From WHSW01 sp963846165 (GTDB lineage: Bacteria > Actinomycetota > Thermoleophilia > Solirubrobacterales > 70-9), in assembly GCA_963846165.1 (NCBI GenBank), contig CAWJUU010000004.1:1-64000 (forward strand): a stretch of 64,000 nt of DNA. The letters are read 5' to 3'. The position numbers and the translations under genes are program-made. The notes under the pieces are model-generated. The model saw nothing but the letters and a program-made list of their open reading frames with translations. It did no database searches and was not told the origin of the DNA. Positions 44,550 through 53,079 of this stretch are shown piece by piece. How positions within the stretch are numbered: position 1 is the stretch's first letter; each line of letters begins with the position of its first letter.

Positions 44550-44582
44550 CCCATGACCTGGCGCCGGGCCATACTGCGCCGC

Positions 44583-44981
44583 ATGGCACGGTCGAACCCC
44601 GAGCTGATCCGCGACGCGGTCGCGCTCTACCGCCGCGAGGGCTTCGCCGCGCTGACCAGATTCGCCGACCCAGAGGTCGAGGTCCGGATGGGGGCCGGGA
44701 TCAACGAGGGCGAGTACCACGGCGTCGACGAGACGCTGCGCTTCAACGACGACTGGGAGGACGCCTGGGCAAGGATGGACTACGACCCGGCCGAGATCGA
44801 GGAGATCGACGAGCGAAACGTCATCGTCAGGGTCGAGATGACCATGCGCGGGGAGGGCAGCGGCGTCGAAGTCACGGGTACGCAGTGGTGGCTGTTCGAG
44901 GTCCGCGACGAGCGCTTCGTCCGCTGGCATCTCTACCTCGATCGCAAGAGCGCGGTCGCGGCGGTCGAGGCCGATGGCTGA
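44583..44981 (+). CDS. SnoaL/NTF2-like protein
   Basis: 132 aa single-domain alpha+beta protein (MARSNPELIRDAVALYRREG, FADPEVEVRMGAGINEGEYH, GVDETLRFNDDWEDAWARMD, WWLFEVRDERFVRWHLYLDR). This pattern of helix, FADPEVE and a Trp-rich C-terminal sheet is typical of the NTF2-like cone fold; function may be binding or isomerase-like and is not predictable. An upstream ATG at 44553 is possible but less protein-like. CATACT, 7 bases before ATG 44583, is a weak leaderless -10. It overlaps the rarA start by 8 bases. Confidence 0.75.
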   Translation: MARSNPELIRDAVALYRREGFAALTRFADPEVEVRMGAGINEGEYHGVDETLRFNDDWEDAWARMDYDPAEIEEIDERNVIVRVEMTMRGEGSGVEVTGTQWWLFEVRDERFVRWHLYLDRKSAVAAVEADG

Positions 44982-46317
44982 TCGCCTCTTCGACGCGCCG
45001 GAGCCCGCCGGCCCGGGCAGGACCCCGGTACCGGCGGCCGAGGCGCCGTTGGCGGTACGGATGCGCCCGCGCACGCTCGACGAGTTGGTCGGCCAGGACC
45101 ACCTGCTCGGACAGGGCTCGGCCCTGCGGACGGCGATCGAGACCGGTGAGCCGCACTCGATGGTCCTCTACGGGCCGCCCGGGAGCGGTAAGACGACCCT
45201 GGCGCGGATCGTCGCCACGGCGGCGCGCGGAGCGTTCGAGGAGGAGTCGGCTGTGAACGCGGGCCGGGCCGAGGTCCGGGCCGTGATCGCGCGTGCCAGC
45301 GAGCGCCGCCGGGCGACCGGCCAGCCGACGATCTTCTTCCTCGACGAGATCCACCGCTTCAACAAGGCGCAGCAGGACGCCCTGCTGCCCGCGGTCGAGG
45401 AGGACCTGGTGACGCTGATCGGGGCGACGACCGAGAACCCCTACTTCGAGGTCAACTCCGCGCTGCTCTCACGCACTCAGATCTACGAGCTGCGGGCGCT
45501 GGAGGCGACTGACCTCTCTGTACTGCTCGGCCGCGCGCTCGACGACCCCGAGCGCGGGATCGCGGATCCGCCCGAGGTCGCCGCCGAGGCGCTCGAGCTG
45601 CTCGCGATCCGCTCCGGCGGCGACGCCCGTACGGCTCTGGCTGCGCTCGAGCGCGCAATCGAGGCCGCCGACGCCACCGGCGAGGCGATCGACCTCGCCA
45701 CCGCGGAGGATGCGCTCCAGCGCAAGGCCGTCTCCTTCGACCGCGAGGGCGACCAGCACTACGACTACATCTCGGCCTGGATCAAGGCCACCCGCGGCTC
45801 GGATCCCGACGCCTCGCTCTACTACCTGGCGGTGATGCTCGAGGGCGGCGAGGACCCGCGCTTCATTGCCCGCCGGATGGTCATCCTCGCCTCCGAGGAC
45901 GTCGGCAATGCCGACCCCCAGGCACTGGTGGTAGCGACGGCGGCCGCCCAGGCGGTCGACCGGGTCGGGCTTCCCGAGTGCGCGCTCAACCTCGCCCAGG
46001 CGGCCGCCTACCTGGCGCTGGCGCCGAAGTCGAACGCCTCGACCAAGGCGATCTCGAAGGTTGTGGCCCACGTCCGCGAGCACGGCGCCAAGCTGCCGCC
46101 CGACTACCTTCGCGACGCCCACTACGCGGGCGCGAAGAAGCTCGGCCGCGGCGAGGGCTACGTCTACTCGCATGACGAGCCGGGCGGCGTCGCCGAGCAG
46201 CCGCTCGCGCCGCCCGAGGTCCAGGGCGAGCGCTTCTACGAACCCACCGATCGGGGATTCGAGGCCGAGCTTCGCGAGCGGCTCGAAAGGATCCGTCGCC
46301 GCCTCGCAGGGAAGTAA
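44974..46317 (+). CDS. rarA: replication-associated recombination protein RarA (MgsA) AAA+ ATPase
   Basis: 447 aa clamp-loader-like ATPase that acts at stalled replication forks. PLAVRMRPRTLDELVGQDHL is the classical N-terminus, Walker A is MVLYGPPGSGKTTLARIVA, and Walker B is TIFFLDEIHRFNKAQQDALL. TLIGATTENPYFEVNSALLS holds sensor 1, RSGGDARTALAALERAI sensor 2. The C-terminal tetramerisation domain has HYDYISAWIKATRGSDPDAS and RMVILASEDVGNADPQALVV. Length and motifs are normal. It starts inside the SnoaL-like gene. Confidence 0.95.
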   Translation: MADRLFDAPEPAGPGRTPVPAAEAPLAVRMRPRTLDELVGQDHLLGQGSALRTAIETGEPHSMVLYGPPGSGKTTLARIVATAARGAFEEESAVNAGRAEVRAVIARASERRRATGQPTIFFLDEIHRFNKAQQDALLPAVEEDLVTLIGATTENPYFEVNSALLSRTQIYELRALEATDLSVLLGRALDDPERGIADPPEVAAEALELLAIRSGGDARTALAALERAIEAADATGEAIDLATAEDALQRKAVSFDREGDQHYDYISAWIKATRGSDPDASLYYLAVMLEGGEDPRFIARRMVILASEDVGNADPQALVVATAAAQAVDRVGLPECALNLAQAAAYLALAPKSNASTKAISKVVAHVREHGAKLPPDYLRDAHYAGAKKLGRGEGYVYSHDEPGGVAEQPLAPPEVQGERFYEPTDRGFEAELRERLERIRRRLAGK

Positions 46318-46318
46318 C

Positions 46319-46379
46319 GACCGCCGCCGGTGTCGGCGGGCGGCTCGGCCCGCCCGACGACGGAGGGCCGGCGGCGGTC
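46319..46379 (+). terminator. long GC hairpin after rarA
   Basis: GACCGCCGCCGG at 46319-46330 pairs perfectly with CCGGCGGCGGTC at 46368-46379 (12 bp). A second stem lies inside: GGCGGGC 46335-46341 with GCCCGCC 46348-46354. It begins directly after the rarA stop. No T-run follows. It is a strong intrinsic or Rho-assisted terminator candidate. Confidence 0.65.
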
Positions 46380-46408
46380 AACCGTATTTCTACCCGATCG
46401 CCCGCCCA

Positions 46409-46414
46409 TAGAAT
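46409..46414 (+). promoter_or_regulatory. leaderless-type -10 box (TAGAAT, N8, ATG)
   Basis: TAGAAT, a close match to the TATAAT-type consensus, is followed by eight bases and ATG 46423. It lies just after the rarA hairpin, so it gives the dehydrogenase its own promoter. Confidence 0.55.
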
Positions 46415-46422
46415 CACCGGCG

Positions 46423-47988
46423 ATGGGGACGCTCGAATCCTTCAACCCGGCGACGGGTGAGCTGGTCGGCACGGTCGAGACGATCACCCCCGAGCAGGTG
46501 CAGGCGGTCGTCGACGACGTCGCCGACGTGCAGCCGTTCTGGGCCCAGCTCTCGCTCGCCGATCGCGCCCGCTACCTGCGCCGCGCCGCCGAGGTGCTGG
46601 TCTCCGATATGGAGGAGGTGGCGGACCTGCTCACGCGCGAACAGGGCAAGCCGCTGACCGAGAGCTATGTGATGGAGCTGATCCCGACGATCGACGCGCT
46701 GCACTGGTGCGCGAACGCCGGGCCGAGGATCCTCGCGGACGAGAAGGTCCCCTACCCGCAGGCGTTCCTGAAGACCAAGCGCAGCTTCTTCAGTTACGAG
46801 CCGCTCGGCGTCGTCGGCGTGATCGCGCCCTGGAACTACCCCTGGTCGATCCCCTTCGGTGAGGTCGCGATCGCGCTCATCGCCGGCAACGGCGTCGTGC
46901 TCAAGCCGGCGAGCCTGACGCCGTTGCTCGGCAACCGGATCCAGCAGGTCTTCGACGACGCCGGATTCCCGGAGGGGCTCGTCCGCACCGTGCACGGTGG
47001 CGGCGCCGTCGGCCAGGCGCTCTGCGAGGCGTCGACGGCCAAGATCTTCTTCACCGGCTCGGTCGAGGTTGGTCGCAAGGTCGGCGAGATCTGCGCCCAG
47101 CGGCTCAAGGGCTCGGTGCTCGAGCTCGGGGGCAAGGACCCGCAGATCGTCTGCGCCGACGCCGACCTCGAGAATGCGATCTCGGGCTGCGTCTGGGGCG
47201 GCTTCGCCAACTCGGGACAGACCTGCTCGGGGATCGAGCGCACCTACGTCGTCGAAGCGGTCGCCGACCGCTTCCTCGAGGGCGTGCGGCGTGAAACCGA
47301 GCGGCTCACGGTCGGCGACCCGCTCGACTGGGAGACCGAGATCGGCCCGATGGTCTCCGCCGAGCAGGCCGACCTCGTCACCGGCATCGTCGACGATGCG
47401 CTCGCCGGCGGCGCCGACCGGATCACCGGTGGCCCCCGCGAGGTGCCGGGGTACTCGGGCCGCTTCATCGCCCCGACCCTGCTCGCCGGGGTCGAGGACG
47501 AGATGCGGATCATGAACGAGGAGATCTTCGGCCCGGTGGTACCCGTGATCGTCGTTAGCGACGAGGCCGAGGCGCTCGAGCGCGCCAACGACTCCAACTT
47601 CGGCCTCGGCGCCTCGGTGTGGACCAAGGATCGCGCCAAGGGCGAGCGGCTCGCGCGCCGGATCGAGTCGGGAATGGTGTGGATCAACGACCACTCCTAC
47701 TCCCACGGGGCCGCCCAGTGCTCATGGGGCGGGGTCAAGGAGTCGGGGCTCGGCCGCTCGCACTCGAAGTTCGGCCTCTATGAGTGCGTCAACGTCAAGC
47801 TCGTCGCCTGGGAGCCCGGCCTCACCCGCGACTTCTGGTGGCAGCCCTACGACGAGACGCTCGGCATCGCGCTGCGCTCCTCGGCGCGGCTGCTCTACGG
47901 CCGCAACGGCGCCCGGCTGAAGGCGCTGCGCGAGGGTCTCGTGCCGCTTGCCAAGGTCGGCGCGCGGACGCTGCGCAAGGGCCGCTGA
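46423..47988 (+). CDS. aldehyde dehydrogenase with C-terminal extension
   Basis: 521 aa NAD(P)-dependent aldehyde dehydrogenase. ATG 46423 (MGTLESFNPATGELVGTVET) is chosen over an upstream frame extension because the family similarity starts there and a -10 box precedes it. GVIAPWNYPWSIPFGEVAIA is the cofactor site, IFFTGSVEVGRKVGEICAQR the NAD fold, VLELGGKDPQIV has the general base (E234), and FANSGQTCSGIERTYVV the catalytic Cys (C268). After the fold a 50-residue basic tail (FWWQPYDETLGIALRSSARL, KALREGLVPLAKVGARTLRK) is extra and could bind membrane. Substrate is unknown. Confidence 0.92.
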   Translation: MGTLESFNPATGELVGTVETITPEQVQAVVDDVADVQPFWAQLSLADRARYLRRAAEVLVSDMEEVADLLTREQGKPLTESYVMELIPTIDALHWCANAGPRILADEKVPYPQAFLKTKRSFFSYEPLGVVGVIAPWNYPWSIPFGEVAIALIAGNGVVLKPASLTPLLGNRIQQVFDDAGFPEGLVRTVHGGGAVGQALCEASTAKIFFTGSVEVGRKVGEICAQRLKGSVLELGGKDPQIVCADADLENAISGCVWGGFANSGQTCSGIERTYVVEAVADRFLEGVRRETERLTVGDPLDWETEIGPMVSAEQADLVTGIVDDALAGGADRITGGPREVPGYSGRFIAPTLLAGVEDEMRIMNEEIFGPVVPVIVVSDEAEALERANDSNFGLGASVWTKDRAKGERLARRIESGMVWINDHSYSHGAAQCSWGGVKESGLGRSHSKFGLYECVNVKLVAWEPGLTRDFWWQPYDETLGIALRSSARLLYGRNGARLKALREGLVPLAKVGARTLRKGR

Positions 47989-48052
47989 GGCGTCATGCGC
48001 AGCCGACCCGTGACACAGGCGCCTGCGCCGCAGCCGAGTTCTGTCTAGCGCG

Positions 48053-48688
48053 ATGCAACGCAGAACCTTCAGCCGTGGCGAGCGCGCCTTCCTCCTCGGC
48101 GTTCCGATCGCGTGGGCGATCCTGCTGCTCTTCCACCCGCGGGGCGAGGGCGAAGACTTCTATCCGATCGTACGCGACGAAGTAACCGCGTGGCAGGTTG
48201 TCCACTTGGGCACCTTGATCTTCGTCCCGCTCATGGTAGGGGTGGTTTTTCTTCTCCTGCGCGGCACCGAAGGCACGTCAGCAATGATCAGCCGGATCGC
48301 GCTCGCTGTCTTCGCCGTTGTCTATACGGCGTGGGAGGTGTTGATCGGAATCGGCACCGGCATCCTCGTAGACGAGGTCAATCAGCTCGCGGATGCGGAG
48401 AGGGCCATTGGGGCCGTGCTGGTGGAGGAATTCACCGACAACTCTCTGATCATGACGCTGGAAACAATTACCGCGACTGCCTGGCTTGTGGCTCTGGTGG
48501 CGGCCGGCGTTGCGCTTGTTCGACAAGCCGGGGCATCGTGGATGGTGCTCGTCTTGCTGGCGCTTTCCGCCGTCCCAACCGCGTGGCACGTCTTTCCATT
48601 CGGCCAGGTAGGCCTAGCCCTCTTCGCGGCCGCCGTCCTGCTGTTCGTGCGAAGCCGATCAGCATCCCGAGCGCCCGCTACCGCTTAA
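48053..48688 (+). CDS. membrane protein of unknown function, 211 aa
   Basis: About six hydrophobic helices are visible (FLLGVPIAWAILLLF, VHLGTLIFVPLMVGVVFLLL, IALAVFAVVYTAWEVLIGIG, ATAWLVALVAAGVALV, MVLVLLALSAVPTAWHVFPF, LALFAAAVLLFV). A loop between helices has LVDEVNQLADAERAIGAVLV. No motif was recognised. Codon choice is less G/C-rich at third positions than in the neighbours (for example GCA, GTA and ATT codons), so it may have come by transfer. It stands alone, ending against the DUF1801 gene. Confidence 0.7.
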   Translation: MQRRTFSRGERAFLLGVPIAWAILLLFHPRGEGEDFYPIVRDEVTAWQVVHLGTLIFVPLMVGVVFLLLRGTEGTSAMISRIALAVFAVVYTAWEVLIGIGTGILVDEVNQLADAERAIGAVLVEEFTDNSLIMTLETITATAWLVALVAAGVALVRQAGASWMVLVLLALSAVPTAWHVFPFGQVGLALFAAAVLLFVRSRSASRAPATA

Positions 48689-48727
48689 GACTCTGCAGCG
48701 CAGTCAAAGCGGCACTCCAGTCGCGGG

Positions 48728-49126
48728 CTACGACGCGTTCAGCTCAGCCGCAGAGCGGACGACGGCTTTGAATGCCTCCTCGTCAATGCCGTCTCCCTCG
48801 TGGAGGTCGATGGCGCGCCTCACCTTGCCCTCGAGGCTGGAGTTGAAGAGGCCGGCGGGATCCTCCAGGGAAGCTCCCTTGGCGAAGGTGAGCTTCACCT
48901 TGTCCTTGTAGGTCTCGCCGGTGAGAAGGATCCCGTCATGGGACCAAACCGGGACGCCGAAAGGGTTCGATGACTTCCGCCACTTGACCTCTTCGACGAC
49001 TTCGGGAGCGGCCTGCTTGATGAGTCCGCGGATTCGGGAGAGCATCTCCCCGCGCCAATCGTCCAGTTCCTCGATCTTCGCGTCGATGAGCTCAGAAGGT
49101 GTCCCTGATTCGGACTCGGCGGGCAT
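48728..49126 (-). CDS. DUF1801 (YdhG-like) protein
   Basis: 132 aa small soluble protein. ELDDWRGEMLSRIRGLIKQA, APEVVEEVKWRKSSNPFGVP, VWSHDGILLTGETYKDKVKL and TFAKGASLEDPAGLFNSSLE follow the DUF1801 pattern, which has a compact alpha/beta fold related to the frataxin-like YdhG proteins. The function of the family is unknown. A GAAAGAG ribosome site lies upstream of the ATG at 49126. Confidence 0.8.
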   Translation of the reverse strand: MPAESESGTPSELIDAKIEELDDWRGEMLSRIRGLIKQAAPEVVEEVKWRKSSNPFGVPVWSHDGILLTGETYKDKVKLTFAKGASLEDPAGLFNSSLEGKVRRAIDLHEGDGIDEEAFKAVVRSAAELNAS

Positions 49127-49225
49127 GGTCGGACTCTTTCAGAGTGCTGGTTTCCATGCGAGCGAGAGAAAGTCGACGCTCGGTGATCCAGGCAGGTGGA
49201 GCGGCGCGGGCCTAACGAAGCGCCC

Positions 49226-49930
49226 TCAGCCCCAGGACGCCTCGGTCATCGGGCGAAAGCTGGTGGTCAGGATCCGCATTCGCCTGGGGCGTGTGACCGT
49301 GAACAGCACGACCTCGGCGACCTCGTCGGCGGTCAGCATGCCCTCGAGCTCGGGGTCGCCCTGCTCACGGCCCGCCCCAATCGCGAAGTCCGTCTTCACG
49401 CCACCCGGACAGATGCAGGTGGCGCGCACGCCGCGCTCGCGCAGCTCGTGGTCCAGGGCGCGCGTGAAGCCCAACTGGCCGAACTTCGACGCGTTGTAGA
49501 CCGCCTCGCCCGGAAAGGCGCGTAGGCCGGCGACGCTCGCGAGCGCGACGAAGTCTCCTTCGCCCGCCTCGATCAGGTGCGGCAGCGCCGCGGCCGCCGT
49601 GTAGAGCGTGCCCTTGAGGTTCACGTCGATCATCGCCTCGAGCTGCCCCGGATCCAGATCGAGGAACGACCCGTAGGCCCCGACACCCGCGTTCGCGACG
49701 ACGATGTCGAGCCGGCCAAAGCGCTCGACCACCGCGTCCGCGGCGGCGCCAACCGCGGTGCGATCGCGCACGTCGCAGGCCACGCCGAGCGCACGCTCGA
49801 GTCCGAGGTCGTCGCCGCGCCGCGAGAGCAGCCCGACCGAGGCGCCCGCTTCGTGAAGCCCGCGCGCTACCGCCGCGCCGATGCCGCCGCTCGCGCCGGT
49901 GACGAGCGCAACCTTGCCTTCCAGTTCCAT
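49226..49930 (-). CDS. classical short-chain dehydrogenase/reductase
   Basis: 234 aa SDR. MELEGKVALVTGASGGIGAA carries TGxxxGIG. VACDVRDRTAV holds the cofactor acid, IVVANAGVGAYGSF is NAG, and the active-site Ser, Tyr and Lys are in ALASVAGLRAFPGEAVYNAS plus KFGQLGFTRALDHELRERGV. LSRRGDD after the second strand suggests NADPH (Arg pair). A strong ribosome site GGAGGAGAG lies upstream. TACGCT at 49963-49968 on the minus strand is a likely -10. Substrate is unknown. Confidence 0.9.
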   Translation of the reverse strand: MELEGKVALVTGASGGIGAAVARGLHEAGASVGLLSRRGDDLGLERALGVACDVRDRTAVGAAADAVVERFGRLDIVVANAGVGAYGSFLDLDPGQLEAMIDVNLKGTLYTAAAALPHLIEAGEGDFVALASVAGLRAFPGEAVYNASKFGQLGFTRALDHELRERGVRATCICPGGVKTDFAIGAGREQGDPELEGMLTADEVAEVVLFTVTRPRRMRILTTSFRPMTEASWG

Positions 49931-49962
49931 CGTCTCTCCTCCGTTCGACTGGTGACTGCCCA

Positions 49963-49968
49963 GCGTAT
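49963..49968 (-). promoter_or_regulatory. candidate -10 box for the SDR gene
   Basis: The minus strand reads TACGCT (TANNNT), 32 bases upstream of ATG 49930, with a GGAGGAGAG ribosome site between. The rest of the gap to the rightward SDR gene (49969-50163) shows only its GAGGGAGA ribosome site before ATG 50164. Confidence 0.35.
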
Positions 49969-50163
49969 GCGGCTTGCCGCCGACGGGAGGACGCAGGCGG
50001 CGCGCCCCGGGCCACGCGCTCCGACGGCGATCGCGTGAGGTCTCGGTCTTCGTCCCTGCCGCTGCTCGTGCAAGGGAGGCGTGAGCAGACCGGCTCCGCG
50101 TCGCGCTCAGCCGGCCTCTGATCTAATCGCCTGGCCGCAGAGATCTCCGACCGAGGGAGACGC

Positions 50164-50967
50164 ATGGGTGCCCAATGGAATGATGGACGGCGCTTCGAGG
50201 GAAAAGTGGCGGTGGTTACCGGGGGCGGAGGGACGCTTGGCGGAGCTGTTGCCAGAGGCTTCGGTTCGGAGGGCGCCTCGGTTGCGATCGGCTATCGCTC
50301 CTCTCACTCCCAGGCCGCGGAAGCCGTAGCGGAACTGGAGCGCGGGGGCGGGCAGGCTCACTCCGGGCACCTCGACGTCACCGATCAGGAGTCGGTCGAC
50401 GCGTTCGTCGCCGACGTTGTGAAGCGCTACGGTCGATTGGACGTCCTCGTCAACGCCGCCGGCCGCCTCGACGAGGCGGACACCGTGAGATTCAGCGAGC
50501 TGGACACAGCCGCGGCGAGCGCCCTCCTTCAAGTTGATGTGGTCGGAGCGATGCGGATGTGTCACGCGGTGAGGCCGATCATGCTCGAAGGTGGCGGCGG
50601 CGCCATCATCAACTTCTCGAGCACATACGGGAACGGCATCAATCCCGACAACGCGATCAACTTCGTTCCCGTCACCTACTCCACCGCGAAGGGAGCAATC
50701 CGCGGCTTCACCACCACGTTGGCCAGGGACCTGGCCCCGGAGATTCGCGTCAACGCGCTTGCACCCGGGCCAATCTCAGGCGAATGGGAGACCGAGTGGG
50801 GAGTCTCGCCCGAGCACATCGACGAGGCTATCGCCATGAACCCGCTGAAGCGTTTCGGCATGCCGGAGGAGATTGCCGAGACCGTCCTGTTCTTGGCTTC
50901 GGACGGGGCCGGGTACATCACCGGTCAGGTGATCCACGTGGATGGCGGCTGGGTGGTGACCGGGTAG
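50164..50967 (+). CDS. short-chain dehydrogenase/reductase (3-oxoacyl-ACP reductase-like)
   Basis: 267 aa SDR. RRFEGKVAVVTGGGGTLGGA carries the cofactor loop (TGGGGTLG instead of TGxxxGIG). GHLDVTDQESVDAFVADV, LDVLVNAAGRLDEADTVRFS follow, and the active Ser, Tyr and Lys lie in GGGGAIINFSSTYGNGINPD and FVPVTYSTAKGAIRGFTTTL. RVNALAPGPISGEWETEWGV and the C-terminal GYITGQVIHVDGGWVVTG are typical of FabG-like enzymes. It is divergent from the SDR at 49226-49930 and not a close copy. It ends before a good terminator at 51095. Confidence 0.9.
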   Translation: MGAQWNDGRRFEGKVAVVTGGGGTLGGAVARGFGSEGASVAIGYRSSHSQAAEAVAELERGGGQAHSGHLDVTDQESVDAFVADVVKRYGRLDVLVNAAGRLDEADTVRFSELDTAAASALLQVDVVGAMRMCHAVRPIMLEGGGGAIINFSSTYGNGINPDNAINFVPVTYSTAKGAIRGFTTTLARDLAPEIRVNALAPGPISGEWETEWGVSPEHIDEAIAMNPLKRFGMPEEIAETVLFLASDGAGYITGQVIHVDGGWVVTG

Positions 50968-51094
50968 AGCTTGCACTGCTCCCACCGCTCACGCAAGAGT
51001 CGCCGGCCGCGATGGGCGGTGCCGGCACGGGCTCGCCGCTGAGCACCGTTGGTTGACGAACCTATACGTCGTTTCAATCGATCAGATCAGTGAG

Positions 51095-51134
51095 GAGCAG
51101 GTTGGCCCCGTATATGGCGGTGAACCTGCTCTTT
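51095..51134 (+). terminator. Rho-independent-type terminator
   Basis: GAGCAGGTT at 51095-51103 pairs perfectly with AACCTGCTC at 51123-51131 (9 bp, 19-base loop), followed by TTT. It lies in the gap between the convergent ends of the SDR gene and the leftward gene at 51160. It is the clearest intrinsic terminator in the window. Confidence 0.6.
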
Positions 51135-51159
51135 GCCGCCCCGCCGGTGGAGGACTGCT

Positions 51160-51639
51160 CTAGCTCGCCGGAAGCTCGGCGAGGAGCTGCTTGGCCTGCG
51201 CGGAGACCTCGTGGTCGATCTGGAGCTCGTAGCGCTCCGCCTCCATCCCGTGCACTGAGGCGAAGTCGCGCCGGCCGCCCGTCATCGCCTGGGTCAGCCC
51301 CCCGAAGATGGCGCCGAAGAGCGCGCCGACGATCAGCGCGTAGAGAAGCACGCCGAAGAATGCCTCGTCGATGGTGAAGAAGAGCCCGATCAACAGGGCG
51401 AAGAACAAGCCGATCGTCGCTCCCTGACCGGCTCCCATGAGCGCGGCACGGCCGGTGGTCAACCGCCCGGCGATCTGCTCGACCGTCTTCAGACCGGTGC
51501 CGACGATCGCGGCCCGCTCGACCGCAAAGCCCTTGTCGGAGAGGAAGTCGACGGCGCGCTCCGCCTCACGGTAGGTGCCGTAGGTGGCGACGGTGGTGCG
51601 GGCCGGCGGTCCCGCGGTCGGTGTTCTCGCCTCCTCCAC
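51160..51639 (-). CDS. general-stress-type (17M-like) membrane protein
   Basis: 159 aa from GTG 51639. The N-terminal domain TVATYGTYREAERAVDFLSD plus KGFAVERAAIVGTGLKTVEQ is the short ferredoxin-like fold of the general stress protein 17M family. RLTTGRAALMGAGQGATIG leads into two glycine-rich membrane helices (LFFALLIGLFFTIDEAFFGV, LYALIVGALFGAIFGGLTQA). The C-terminus RYELQIDHEVSAQAKQLLAE is a short sheet and helix. A role in stress is only the family name. CATAAT, overlapping the stop of the upstream gene, lies 7 bases before the GTG. Confidence 0.75.
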   Translation of the reverse strand: MEEARTPTAGPPARTTVATYGTYREAERAVDFLSDKGFAVERAAIVGTGLKTVEQIAGRLTTGRAALMGAGQGATIGLFFALLIGLFFTIDEAFFGVLLYALIVGALFGAIFGGLTQAMTGGRRDFASVHGMEAERYELQIDHEVSAQAKQLLAELPAS

Positions 51640-51647
51640 GGCGCCGA

Positions 51648-52280
51648 TTATGGCGCGATCCGGGCGTGCAGGTGGGTGTCGTGGTTGACGGCCGGCGTGA
51701 CGATCCCGGGCGGACCGCGGAGCGGCAGGTTCGGGCCGACGTAGATCGTCGTCGCGCCCGCTTCCAGGAAGAGGTCGACGAGCTCCTGGGCCGCCGCCGG
51801 GTCCACCTGGTCCGGGGAGCGGGGTGGTCGCTCGCGGCGGTCCAGGCGCGGGTAGTAGACGTCGACGTCGAGGCCGTTCTGATGCGTCGCGTGTCCGATC
51901 CCGCCGCCGACCTCGGGCCCGAAGTAGCCGCCTCGGGGCAGGCTCAGGTCGCCGACGCCGACCCGCGGGGCGCCGGGGTGGCGGCGCCGGAACTCGCGCA
52001 GGACCCGGAGGGTGGTCCGCACCAAGTCGTCGGTGCCCCAGCGGCGCCAATCGCGGTTGGGTTGTCGCTTGAGCACTGGATCCCAGGTGAAGTAGGCGCG
52101 ACCCTCTGCCGGCAGCCGGACGCCGTCGACGAGCCGGCCGGCCTCGGGCTCTCCGACGGCTACCGACTCGCGCCACTCGATTCGCGGCTCGCGGGCCAGT
52201 TCGTCCTGCGGCGGGCCGGATGTGCCGGGTCCCGGCGCCAGCGCCATGGCGGCGATCGCGAGCGCAACTTCTATCCACAT
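51648..52280 (-). CDS. secreted M74-like murein endopeptidase (MepA-type LAS peptidase)
   Basis: 210 aa from ATG 52280 with a signal peptide (MWIEVALAIAAMALAPGPG). The metal-binding H-x-x-x-x-x-x-D motif is GHATHQNGLDVDVYYPR, and the last histidines are in VNHDTHLHARIAP, as in penicillin-insensitive murein endopeptidases (M74) and related LAS enzymes. LPRGGYFGPEVGGGIG lies before the metal site. It would cut peptide cross-links in peptidoglycan. A longer in-frame start at 52355 is possible but less likely because the signal peptide starts later. Confidence 0.8.
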   Translation of the reverse strand: MWIEVALAIAAMALAPGPGTSGPPQDELAREPRIEWRESVAVGEPEAGRLVDGVRLPAEGRAYFTWDPVLKRQPNRDWRRWGTDDLVRTTLRVLREFRRRHPGAPRVGVGDLSLPRGGYFGPEVGGGIGHATHQNGLDVDVYYPRLDRRERPPRSPDQVDPAAAQELVDLFLEAGATTIYVGPNLPLRGPPGIVTPAVNHDTHLHARIAP

Positions 52281-52329
52281 GCACTCTCTACGGAGGCCGC
52301 GAACGCCGCGGTCCGCGATCCTAAGGGAG

Positions 52330-53079
52330 ATGGAGAGCGCTCTCGAGCCAATCACGGGGCGCCGCGAGGCCGAGGCGGAGGTGCCCGCCGTCGCCGCGGG
52401 CGACCTGCGCCGCGACTACAACGATCGTCCCGTCCTGCGCCACGTCTCGATCGAGCTCGCCGTTGGCGAGACGCTCGCGGTGCTCGGGCCCAACGGCGCC
52501 GGCAAGACGACCCTGCTGCGCATCCTCGCCACCCTGCTGCGGCCCACGGCGGGCGAGGTCTCGGTGCTCGGCGCCGAGCTTCCACGCCAGGCCCACAAGG
52601 CCCGTGGCCGGGTCGGCTACCTCGGCCACGAGCCGCTGCTCTACCGCGAGCTCTCGGTGCGCGAGAACCTCGAGTTCAACGCCCGCCTGCACGGGATCGA
52701 GCCCGCCGCCGAGCGGATCGGCGAGTTGCTGGAGCGCTCCGGCCTCGCCCGCCGCGGCGACGAGATGGTGCGCAACCTCTCGGCCGGGATGCTCCAGCGG
52801 GCCGCGATCTGCCGCGCGTTGCTGCACGACCCCGAGCTCTTGCTGCTCGACGAGCCGCGCTCGCATCTCGATCTCGGCGCGTCGGGCGTCGTCGACGACC
52901 TGCTCGGCCCGGCACTCGGGCGAACCCGCGTCGTCGTCACCCACGAGGTCGAGGCCGGCCTCGAGCAGGCCGACTCGGTGTTGCTTTTGCGCGCGGACGG
53001 GACCGTCGTCCACGCCGGGCTCGCGTCGGCGCTCTCGCCCGGCGACGTGCGCGCCGTCTATCAGGGGCAGGTGCGATGA
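52330..53079 (+). CDS. ccmA: heme exporter ATP-binding protein CcmA
   Basis: 249 aa ABC ATPase of the CcmABCD complex that helps release holo-CcmE during cytochrome c maturation. ATG 52330 is chosen because AAGGGAG lies just upstream. Walker A is LGPNGAGKTTLLRILATLLR, the Q-loop region YLGHEPLLYRELSVREN is typical of CcmA, the signature is NLSAGMLQRAAICRALL, Walker B LLLLDEPRSHLDLG, and the switch histidine is in VVVTHEVEAGLE. The first 25 residues are an acidic leader. It overlaps ccmB by ATGA. It opens the nine-gene heme operon. Confidence 0.9.
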   Translation: MESALEPITGRREAEAEVPAVAAGDLRRDYNDRPVLRHVSIELAVGETLAVLGPNGAGKTTLLRILATLLRPTAGEVSVLGAELPRQAHKARGRVGYLGHEPLLYRELSVRENLEFNARLHGIEPAAERIGELLERSGLARRGDEMVRNLSAGMLQRAAICRALLHDPELLLLDEPRSHLDLGASGVVDDLLGPALGRTRVVVTHEVEAGLEQADSVLLLRADGTVVHAGLASALSPGDVRAVYQGQVR

